From: DAOUAT01 sp964551735
GTDB taxonomy: Bacteria; Chloroflexota; Anaerolineae; CG2-30-64-16
DNA: 64,000 bases
Assembly (NCBI GenBank): GCA_964551735.1
Contig: CAZKEF010000023.1
Span: 22,634 to 86,633, forward strand
Direction: 5' to 3'
In this document: piece by piece, positions 26,617-33,011 of the stretch
Layout of the letters: each line of letters opens with the position of its first letter
Numbering within the stretch: the first letter of the stretch is position 1
Translations under genes and position numbers: made by a program
Notes under the pieces: model-generated
Seen by the model: only the letters and a program-made list of their open reading frames with translations
Told to the model about the DNA's origin: nothing
Database searches by the model: none

Positions 26617-27645
26617 TCAGACTTCAAGCACCACTTTCCCGAACTGGCTGGCCGCTTCGAGATAGGTCTCGGCTGCCGACGCGTCGCGCAAGGGGAAGAC
26701 CCGGTCAACGACGGGGCGCAGCTTGCCGGCCGCCAGCAGGCCCATGACCGCTCGGAATTCCCGGTCGTTCGCCATGGTGGAGCCGTGCAGGCTGACCTGT
26801 TTGCGCCACAGGAGCCGTAGGTCCAGCTCGGTGAGCGGCGCGGTCGTGGCCCCACAGGTGACGTAGCGGCCGCCTTTGCCCAGGCAGCGCAGGCTGGTCT
26901 GCCAGGTGGCCGCGCCCACGCTGTCGCACACGACGTCCACGCCCTGGCCGGCCGTCAGCCGGGCCACGGCCGCCGCGACGTCCTCCGCGCGGTAGTCAAT
27001 GGCTGCGTCGGCGCCCAGCGCACGGGCGCGGCGCACTTTTTCGGGGCCGCCGGTCGAGGCGTAGACGGTGGCGCCCAGCAACTGCGCGATCTGGATGCTG
27101 GCCGTGGCGACCCCGCCCCCCGCGCCCACGACCAGGACGCGTTCGCCGGGCTGAATGTTGGCTTTGCTCACCAGCATCCGCCAGGCGGTCATAAAGACCA
27201 GCGGCGCGGCCGCGGCCTCGACTAGGGTGTAACCGGCCGGCAACGGGTGCAGGTTTTGCGCGGGCACGACCACGTATTCTGCCATGCCCCCGCGCGCGTC
27301 ACGGCCCAGGATGCCGAAATGGTCGCAGAGGCTCTGCTCGCCCGCCAGGCAGTAGGGGCAGCGGCCGCAGCTCAGCGCGGGGTTGAGCGCTACCGCCGTG
27401 CCCGGCGCCACCCCGGTCACACCCGGCCCCAGCCCGGCCACGATGCCCGCCGCGTCCGCGCCGGTGATGTGCGGCCAGGGCAGGCCCGCAGCCGGCCCCC
27501 GGCCCCGCACGATCAGGTCCAGGTGGTTCAACGCGCACGCTTTCACCTGCACCAACGCCTCTCCGGCGCCGGGTACAGGATCGGGCACATCTTCATAGCG
27601 CAGGACATCGGGTCCGCCGGGGTGATGGAAGGTGATGGCTTTCAT
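26617..27645 (-). CDS. Zinc-binding-type alcohol dehydrogenase/quinone oxidoreductase family
   Basis: A 342-residue MDR-family enzyme. The structural zinc cysteines are present (CGRCPYC and a further Cys in SLC). The catalytic-zinc Cys expected near residue 37 is replaced by Asn in ALNHLD. The Rossmann motif VGAGGGVATASIQIAQ follows. Relatives reduce aldehydes, enals or quinones with NADPH. The ATG follows immediately on the stop of the panB-like gene, so the two are co-translated. An aldehyde reductase next to BMC shell genes is usual in metabolosomes (cofactor recycling), but this one lacks an obvious encapsulation helix. Confidence 0.85.
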   Translation of the reverse strand: MKAITFHHPGGPDVLRYEDVPDPVPGAGEALVQVKACALNHLDLIVRGRGPAAGLPWPHITGADAAGIVAGLGPGVTGVAPGTAVALNPALSCGRCPYCLAGEQSLCDHFGILGRDARGGMAEYVVVPAQNLHPLPAGYTLVEAAAAPLVFMTAWRMLVSKANIQPGERVLVVGAGGGVATASIQIAQLLGATVYASTGGPEKVRRARALGADAAIDYRAEDVAAAVARLTAGQGVDVVCDSVGAATWQTSLRCLGKGGRYVTCGATTAPLTELDLRLLWRKQVSLHGSTMANDREFRAVMGLLAAGKLRPVVDRVFPLRDASAAETYLEAASQFGKVVLEV

Positions 27646-28497
27646 CTATCTGCGTAACTGCTGCAGCAGCTTAGTCAGCTCGGCGTCGTCAATCTGATAG
27701 GTGTGCTCGGGCGCCGGGAAGCTGCCGCCTTCGACCTCGCGGCGGAACTGCCCCAGCGCGTTGACGGTCGCGGTCGCCATGTCGGCGTACACTTTCAGGA
27801 ACCGCGGCGACATCTCCTTGAACAGGCCGAGCATGTCTTGCGTCACCAGCGCCTGGCCGTCGCAATCCGGACCAGAGCCGATGCCGATGGTTGGAATCTC
27901 CAGGCTGCGGGTAATGATCTGCCCCAGCGCCGTGGGCAGGCATTCGAGCACCAGCGCGAACGCGCCCTGCCGGGCCATTTCCACCGCGTCGTTGATGATC
28001 TCTTGCGCGGCCGCCGCCGTCTGGCCCGGCAGCTTGATCCGGCCGGTGCTGATGATCTTCTGCTTGGTGACGCCCACGTGTCCCATGACGGGGATGCCCG
28101 CGGCCGCGATCTCGCCGATCAGGTGGGCCTCGCGGCGTGTGCCCTCCAGGTGGACCGCGTCCGCGCCGCCCTCTTTCATCAGCCGGCTGGCCGTCCGCAA
28201 GGCGTCTTCGGTGGTGTTGTACGAGGCGAACGGCATGGTTGTGACGACCAGACAGCGTTTCGTCCCGTTGCGCACCGCGCGCGTGTGGTAGATCATCTCG
28301 TCAACGGAGACCGACACCGCTTCCCCGCGGCCGTTGCCGACCGTGCCCACGGCGTCGCTCACCAGCACGATGTCCGCCCCGGCCTGGTCAATGAAGGAGG
28401 CCATGGGGAAGTCGTACGCGGTCAGCATGGTGATCTTCTGGCCGCGGTTCTTCTTGCCGCGCAGCGACGATGGCGTGACTTTGGTCTGTGTGCTCAC
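27646..28497 (-). CDS. panB: PanB-family ketopantoate hydroxymethyltransferase-like protein, divergent active site
   Basis: A 283-residue TIM barrel aligned throughout with PanB, which adds a one-carbon unit from methylene-tetrahydrofolate to 2-oxoisovalerate. VSDAVG keeps the Asp equivalent to E. coli Asp45 (here Asp48), and VLECLP keeps the equivalent of Glu181 (Glu185). The second Mg2+ ligand, Asp84 of LLADLPF, is Thr87 (VVTTMPF), and Lys112 of VKIEGG is His116 (VHLEGT). These changes suggest a different substrate or mechanism. The GTG start lies 7 bases after a BMC-H gene stop. No panC or panD is nearby, so a role in the microcompartment pathway rather than vitamin synthesis is likely. 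Confidence 0.82.
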   Translation of the reverse strand: MSTQTKVTPSSLRGKKNRGQKITMLTAYDFPMASFIDQAGADIVLVSDAVGTVGNGRGEAVSVSVDEMIYHTRAVRNGTKRCLVVTTMPFASYNTTEDALRTASRLMKEGGADAVHLEGTRREAHLIGEIAAAGIPVMGHVGVTKQKIISTGRIKLPGQTAAAAQEIINDAVEMARQGAFALVLECLPTALGQIITRSLEIPTIGIGSGPDCDGQALVTQDMLGLFKEMSPRFLKVYADMATATVNALGQFRREVEGGSFPAPEHTYQIDDAELTKLLQQLRR

Positions 28498-28503
28498 ACT
28501 CGC

Positions 28504-28830
28504 TTACTCCACCACTACGGGCAGGAGCGATTCGAGATCCAGGTGCGGGCTGGGCAGGATGCGGACTGAGACAACCTGCCCCAGCCGCCGCGCGGCCTGG
28601 CTGCCTGCCTCCAACGCGGTGCGCACTGCGCCCACGTCGCCGCGCACCATCACCGTCATATAGCCGCCGCCGATGGCCCGGCGCTGCAACAGCTTCACAG
28701 TGGCCGCTTTCACCATGGCATCGGCCGCCTCGATGCAGGGGATCAACCCCTTGGTTTCAATCATGCCCAGGGCCCGCATCCCGGGGTCCATCTCGCCATG
28801 GGTTGTCTGAAGTTCGTTTGCTTGGGTCAT
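28504..28830 (-). CDS. Bacterial microcompartment hexameric shell protein (BMC-H), copy 2
   Basis: A 108-residue single-BMC-domain protein: RALGMIETKGLIPCIEAADAMVKAA, the pore loop region IGGGYM and RGDVGAVRTALEAG. BMC-H proteins form cyclic hexamers that tile the shell facets, with the GGG(Y) loop lining the pore. An N-terminal extension of about 18 residues precedes the domain. It lies between the vertex protein and panB-like genes. It is a paralogue of the BMC-H at 30113. Confidence 0.95.
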   Translation of the reverse strand: MTQANELQTTHGEMDPGMRALGMIETKGLIPCIEAADAMVKAATVKLLQRRAIGGGYMTVMVRGDVGAVRTALEAGSQAARRLGQVVSVRILPSPHLDLESLLPVVVE

Positions 28831-28833
28831 AGC

Positions 28834-29124
28834 TTATGCCTTCCTGAAGACCATTTCCCCGTTGTAGCGCAGGGAGTCAAGGATACCGATGATCGCGGCA
28901 TCAGCCGGCGCGCGGTCGTTGCCCACGGCCATGCGCGCGGTGGAGCCCTGGCACACCATCACCAGCTCCCCATCGCCCGCGCCGATCAGGTCAACCGCCA
29001 GGAACGGAGCCCCGGTCGGGCTGCCCTGCGCGTCTGCCTGGCTCACGACCAGCAGTTTGGTCGCCTGCAGTGCATCCACTTTGACTGAGGCGACGGCCGC
29101 CCCCATTACTTTGGCGATGATCAT
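28834..29124 (-). CDS. eutN: Microcompartment vertex protein (BMC-P, EutN/CcmL family)
   Basis: A 96-residue protein with the EutN/CcmL beta-barrel pattern: MIIAKVMGAAVASVKVDALQ, KLLVVSQ, FLAVDLIGAGDGELVMVCQG and an RMAVGNDRAPADAAIIGILD ending. Members form pentamers that cap the vertices of the icosahedral shell. With two BMC-H and one BMC-T this completes a minimal shell set. It ends 3 bases before the BMC-H gene downstream. Confidence 0.95.
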   Translation of the reverse strand: MIIAKVMGAAVASVKVDALQATKLLVVSQADAQGSPTGAPFLAVDLIGAGDGELVMVCQGSTARMAVGNDRAPADAAIIGILDSLRYNGEMVFRKA

Positions 29125-29143
29125 GTTGTGCGCCTCCTCAGCC

Positions 29144-29470
29144 TCAATTCCGCCCGTAGAGCTGCTTCACAGCGCCGATCAGTTGGTCAACCACCGGGCT
29201 GGCCGCCTTCGGGCTCGGGGCGGACTGTGCGCCGCGCCCGCCGTCCAGGGGGCCATGCTGGCACCCCTTGGGTTTGCCGAACACGGCCGCCGGTTGGCTG
29301 CTCGGCGACCGGGCCGTTGCCGCTGCGCCGGGCGCCACCAGCTTCACGCCGAGCTGCGTGGCGGTCTCGCGGGCGATGGCCGTCAGGATCGTGTCCTCGT
29401 CTACGGTCAGCTCGCGCACGCCCTGCGCAGCCAGCGCCTCGATGTCCGTGGCGGAAATGAAGGTTTTCAC
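29144..29470 (-). CDS. Small microcompartment-associated protein with C-terminal encapsulation-peptide-like helix
   Basis: A 108-residue protein starting at a GTG one base after the BMC-T stop; this start is favoured by that spacing. Residues 1-45 form a compact segment (TFISATDIEALAAQGVREL, VDEDTILTAIARETATQLG) like short regions seen on several BMC proteins. Residues 46-90 are a Pro/Ala/Gly/Ser linker with a KPKGCQHG patch (Cys70, His72). Residues 91-106 (SPVVDQLIGAVKQLYG) form an amphipathic helix with V/L/I/V/L on one face, the form of BMC encapsulation peptides. A cargo adaptor or scaffold role is inferred. Nothing catalytic is recognised. Confidence 0.75.
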   Translation of the reverse strand: MKTFISATDIEALAAQGVRELTVDEDTILTAIARETATQLGVKLVAPGAAATARSPSSQPAAVFGKPKGCQHGPLDGGRGAQSAPSPKAASPVVDQLIGAVKQLYGRN

Positions 29471-29471
29471 G

Positions 29472-30101
29472 TTATGCGCCCCCCTTGCCGCGGGCGGCGC
29501 CGGGCAAGCTGTTGACCGCGGTGACGGCCGCGTCGCGCGCGACGCGCACCTCCGACTCGGTGCCTGAGATGTAGAGGCGGCCGAACTTGCCCGCGGGCTG
29601 ATAGTGGACCAGGGTGATGTTGGCCGCCTTCTCGGCCTCATTGGCTGCCAGCATGACGTAGGCCGCGGGCACCACCTCGATCACACACAGGGTCTGGCCC
29701 TTGAGCAGGAGCCCGCCGCGGCTGGCCTGGTTGACGAGCTGCGCCTCCCAGGGATCCACACCGGTGACGGTCTTCACCGACACGACCTCCGGCTTCCAGC
29801 GGTCGGCCTCCGTCAGGCCGAACTTCGCCAGCGCCTGGCGGCCCGCGGTTTTGACCCCTTCCTGGAAGAAGCCGTGGATCTCCAGCGTGCCGTACTCGCG
29901 CTCAACCCGCAGCAGGCCCGGCCGGACTTCGGTGGTCTTCAGCGCGGCGTCCAGCACTTCGTACACGTCGCTGGCCGGGGCCAGCTCCATGAAGATCTCC
30001 GCCATCCCCTCCACAGGGGTATCTCCTTGCAGCAGGATACCGGTCAGCGCCGCATACTGAGGCTGCATGGAGTCTATGAGCACATAGGTCCTGAGGTCCA
30101 T
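29472..30101 (-). CDS. Microcompartment trimeric shell protein (BMC-T)
   Basis: A 209-residue protein with two fused BMC domains. The first includes MDLRTYVLIDSMQPQY and SDVYEVLDAALKTTEVRPGL; the second includes VIEVVPAAYVMLAANEAEK and GKFGRLYISGTESEV. The pattern closely resembles the Haliangium ochraceum BMC-T1 protein as I remember it. BMC-T trimers occupy hexamer positions in the shell and often have larger pores. It lies 11 bases after the upstream BMC-H stop. Confidence 0.94.
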   Translation of the reverse strand: MDLRTYVLIDSMQPQYAALTGILLQGDTPVEGMAEIFMELAPASDVYEVLDAALKTTEVRPGLLRVEREYGTLEIHGFFQEGVKTAGRQALAKFGLTEADRWKPEVVSVKTVTGVDPWEAQLVNQASRGGLLLKGQTLCVIEVVPAAYVMLAANEAEKAANITLVHYQPAGKFGRLYISGTESEVRVARDAAVTAVNSLPGAARGKGGA

Positions 30102-30112
30102 CGGTCAACCTC

Positions 30113-30433
30113 TCAATCGGCCAACGCCCGCACGACGCGGGCCGGGCCACCGGGCAGCAGCTTCTCCACCAGGCCATGCGGCCGGGCGATGACATGGGCG
30201 GTCACGAGCTCACCAGCCCGCTTCGCGGCGGCCACACCGGCATCCACCGCGGCTTGCACCGCGCCGACCTCGCCCCGGACGAAGATCGTGACGTAGCCGC
30301 CGCCGATTTCCTCCTGCGCGACGAGCCGGACGTATGCCACCTTACTCATGGCATCCGCGGCCTCGATCGAGGCCACCAGGCCCCGCGTCTCGACCATGCC
30401 GAGGGCCGTCATCTGCACGTGGGTTTGCGCCAT
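30113..30433 (-). CDS. Bacterial microcompartment hexameric shell protein (BMC-H), copy 1
   Basis: A 106-residue BMC-H protein: TALGMVETRGLVASIEAADAM, VRLVAQEEIGGGYVTIFVRG and GAVQAAVDAGVAAAKRAG. It is the first shell gene after the KGPDC fusion (36 bases apart, with a good ribosome site). It is similar to but distinct from the 28504 copy (the pore loop is IGGGYV rather than IGGGYM, and charged residues differ), so mixed facets are possible. Confidence 0.95.
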   Translation of the reverse strand: MAQTHVQMTALGMVETRGLVASIEAADAMSKVAYVRLVAQEEIGGGYVTIFVRGEVGAVQAAVDAGVAAAKRAGELVTAHVIARPHGLVEKLLPGGPARVVRALAD

Positions 30434-30469
30434 TATTCCTCCTTGGGTATCTGCGTCTGCTATCTGCGA

Positions 30470-31564
30470 CTAATTGCGCAGGATCTGTTCTGCCACCGCG
30501 ATGCCTGCGGCGACATCTACCGCGCATCCGAGCCCGCGCACCGCGTTGCCGGTGGCCCGGAGCAAGTCGAGCACCTCGGTGGGCGTTGTGTTCGGCAACT
30601 GCCCGGTATCGAGGATGAAGCTGCTGTCGCTGCCGCGCCCCACTGCGGGGGAGTGGCCGAAGCCCTGGGCGATCTTCGCCACGATGTCGCCGGCGTTCAC
30701 GCCCGGCGGCGCGGCGACCTCGACCCGGCTGCCCCAGCAAAAGCGCTGCGGTGAGTCACACCCCGGACACTCGCGACCGTCCACGGTGAGGAGCAGCCCC
30801 ATCTCGCTGAGGCCCCAGCGGACCGCCTTGGCCGCGTTCTCCACGGCCGTGTTGGTGGCTAACTTCCCGCCGGGAAAGGGGGGCATCGGGCTGCCTGCTC
30901 CCCCTGCGCCCCACAACCGATGCATCTCGGCCCGAAACTCGTGGGCCGACTGCCGCGGGTCCGGCGTCTCGCGGATGCCGCGCCCGCAGATCACCACGGA
31001 GACGGGGAGCGACTGGAAGAAGGGCAGCAGCGGTTTCGTGATGCCGCCTGTCACCGTGATCTTGAAGCCCATGTCAATGAGCTGGCGGATCACCGTGCGG
31101 TCTTCCTCCACCCATTGGCGGGCGAAGGTCTGCTCGTCCCAGCCGCGATGATACACCATGCGTTCCACGCCGATCTGCCGCCACTCTCTGGCGCGGGCGA
31201 GGATGTCGCGCACCCCGGTCAGCTCCATGAGCATCTCTTTGCGCGCGGTCTTGGCGGCTTCCAGGGCCGATTCCACCGTGGCGAGCGCGGCGCCCCCGAT
31301 CACGGTCATCATGTCGGCCCCGGCATCGAAGGCCATTTTGGCCTCGAGCCCCCCCACATCCGGGCTCTTGAAATCCGCCAGGATCAGCTTGTCCGGCCCC
31401 ACGAGATCACGCATGGCCCGGATAGCGTCCAGACCCACCGCCTTGCACAGCGGCGTGCCGATCTCGATGATATCTACTTCAGGCGCCACCTTCACCGCCA
31501 TCGCCAGCGCGGGGGGCAGCGTGATGTAGTCCATGGCAATCTGGAGCATCGGTACAGAAGACAT
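30470..31564 (-). CDS. 3-keto-L-gulonate-6-phosphate decarboxylase (UlaD/SgbH type) fused to an unknown C-terminal domain
   Basis: A 364-residue protein. Residues 1 to about 220 align along their length with UlaD (PMLQIAMDYITL, VDIIEIGTPLC). They contain the orotidine-decarboxylase-suprafamily motif D64-x-K66-x-x-D69, Glu114 in MELTG, VYHRGWDEQ with His139, Thr172 in TVTGG and an Arg in CGRGIRE. UlaD Arg139 corresponds to Trp142 here, one of the positions that separate KGPDC from hexulose-phosphate synthase. Residues 221-364 are a domain I do not recognise, with Cys266, Cys269 and Cys276 (ECPGCDSPQRFC) and a GFGHSP loop. It directly precedes the shell genes. The expected reaction is 3-keto-L-gulonate-6-P to L-xylulose-5-P plus CO2. 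Confidence 0.85.
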   Translation of the reverse strand: MSSVPMLQIAMDYITLPPALAMAVKVAPEVDIIEIGTPLCKAVGLDAIRAMRDLVGPDKLILADFKSPDVGGLEAKMAFDAGADMMTVIGGAALATVESALEAAKTARKEMLMELTGVRDILARAREWRQIGVERMVYHRGWDEQTFARQWVEEDRTVIRQLIDMGFKITVTGGITKPLLPFFQSLPVSVVICGRGIRETPDPRQSAHEFRAEMHRLWGAGGAGSPMPPFPGGKLATNTAVENAAKAVRWGLSEMGLLLTVDGRECPGCDSPQRFCWGSRVEVAAPPGVNAGDIVAKIAQGFGHSPAVGRGSDSSFILDTGQLPNTTPTEVLDLLRATGNAVRGLGCAVDVAAGIAVAEQILRN

Positions 31565-31585
31565 TCGTTTGCTCCTTACGGTAAG

Positions 31586-33001
31586 TTATGCCAGCAACAG
31601 CCCCGGATGCTCCAGCACCCGTTGCAGCGCCGCCAGGAACCGTGCGGCGGTCGCGCCGTCCAACACCCGGTGGTCGGCGGTCAGGGTTAAGGTTGTCATC
31701 GGCCGCACCTCGATGCGGTCGTCCGTGGTGACCACCGTGCGCTTAGCCACGCGGCCTACGGCCAGGATCGCAGCCTGCGGCGGGTTGAGGATGGCTGTGA
31801 ATTGATCAATCCCGAACATGCCCAGGTTGGATACGGTGAACGTGCCGCTCTGCAGATCTTCGAGCTTCAGCCGATTCTCGCGCGCCCGCACCGTCAGGTC
31901 GGCCAGCCGGGCGGCGATCGCGGCCATCCCCAGCGCATCCGCCTGGCGGATCACCGGCACGATGAGCCCGGCGTCAATCGCGGTGGCTACGCCGATGTTC
32001 ACCTCGGCCCATTCGGCGATCTGGTCATCCTGATAAGCGGCGTTGACCCCAGGATGTTGGCTGAGGGTCCATGCGCACGCTTTGACGAGCAGCGCGGTGA
32101 GGGTGATGCGCGGTTGGCCGTGCCCGGCGCTGTCCGCGCCGCGCAAATCCTCCACGATAGCCAGGGCACGCGTCATGTCCGTCTCGACGCTGATGTTGAA
32201 CTGGGGCGCCTCCCGGACACTGGCCGTCATGCGCTCCGCGATGGTGCGGCGAATGTTGGTCAGCGGCACGAGGCGGCGGATGGCTGGCGTCGGGCTGATG
32301 GCTGATGGCGGATGGCTGATGGCGGACGGAGCATCCTCAGCGGAGGGCCGCAGCCCGGAGGCTTCGGCGAGCTCAGTCGAGCCGTCGAAGGACGCGACGG
32401 ATGGCGAGGCCCCCTCCGCGAGCGCGCGGACATCTTCGGGCTGGATGCGGCCTTCGGGGCCTGTGCCGGTCACGCGCTGGAGGTCCACGCCGAGCTCGCG
32501 TGCCAGGCGGCGGGCGGCCGGTACGGCGCGCACCTTGCCCGCGCCGGCGGCGGCTGCGGTCTGCTGGGCGGCGGCGTAAGTCTCGACATCTTCGCGCGTC
32601 ACCTGCCCGCGCGGGCCGGTTCCTGTCACTGCTCCTGGGTCAACGCCCAGGCTCTCAGCCAGGCGCAGGGCGAGAGGCGAGGCCCCCGCGGCCGCCCGGC
32701 CGGCCGCGGGCTGCGTCTCCGGCGCGGCGGGTGTGGCCGGGGCTGCGCCGGGCAGCGCCTCGCCGGGCTTGAGGATGTAGCCGATGGTCTTGCCGATGGG
32801 CACGACATCGCCGGCGCGGGCGGTGAGGCCTGCCAGGATGCCGTCGGCCTCCGCCTCGACCTCCTGGTTCAGCTTGTCGGTCTCGACCTCCAGGATGGCG
32901 TCCCCTTTTTTGATGACGTCTCCTTCGGCCTTCAGCCAGGCAGCGACCTTGCCGGTCTCCTGCGCCATCTCGAATTTGGGCATGATAATCGCGGTTGGCA
33001 T
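31586..33001 (-). CDS. Dihydrolipoamide acyltransferase (E2) with one lipoyl and two E1/E3-binding domains
   Basis: A 471-residue E2. Residues 1-80 form a lipoyl domain with the lipoylated Lys43 in ETDKLN. Two peripheral-subunit-binding domains follow, near residues 105-145 (ASPLALRLAESLGV, TGTGPRGQVTREDV) and 160-200 (AARRLARELGV, TGTGPEGRIQPEDV). Then comes a linker near 205-240, and the catalytic domain with His444 and Asp448 in HRVLDG. It transfers the acyl group from E1 to CoA. Two binding domains are unusual. The linker DNA (about 32296-32390) matches dispersed intergenic repeats. It follows the fused E1 by 10 bases. No E3 is seen. Confidence 0.9.
   Translation of the reverse strand: MPTAIIMPKFEMAQETGKVAAWLKAEGDVIKKGDAILEVETDKLNQEVEAEADGILAGLTARAGDVVPIGKTIGYILKPGEALPGAAPATPAAPETQPAAGRAAAGASPLALRLAESLGVDPGAVTGTGPRGQVTREDVETYAAAQQTAAAAGAGKVRAVPAARRLARELGVDLQRVTGTGPEGRIQPEDVRALAEGASPSVASFDGSTELAEASGLRPSAEDAPSAISHPPSAISPTPAIRRLVPLTNIRRTIAERMTASVREAPQFNISVETDMTRALAIVEDLRGADSAGHGQPRITLTALLVKACAWTLSQHPGVNAAYQDDQIAEWAEVNIGVATAIDAGLIVPVIRQADALGMAAIAARLADLTVRARENRLKLEDLQSGTFTVSNLGMFGIDQFTAILNPPQAAILAVGRVAKRTVVTTDDRIEVRPMTTLTLTADHRVLDGATAARFLAALQRVLEHPGLLLA
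32296..32390. repeat. Dispersed repeat sequence inside the E2 gene
   Basis: GATGGCTGATGGCG-type short repeats (32296-32328) run into a 27-base block at 32331-32357 that matches 47170-47196 in the intergenic DNA beside marR at 26 of 27 positions. The reading frame is kept. The insert encodes the Ser/Ala/Pro-rich linker, with PSAIS appearing twice, between the second binding domain and the catalytic core. Confidence 0.7.
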
Positions 33002-33011
33002 AGGCTCTCTC

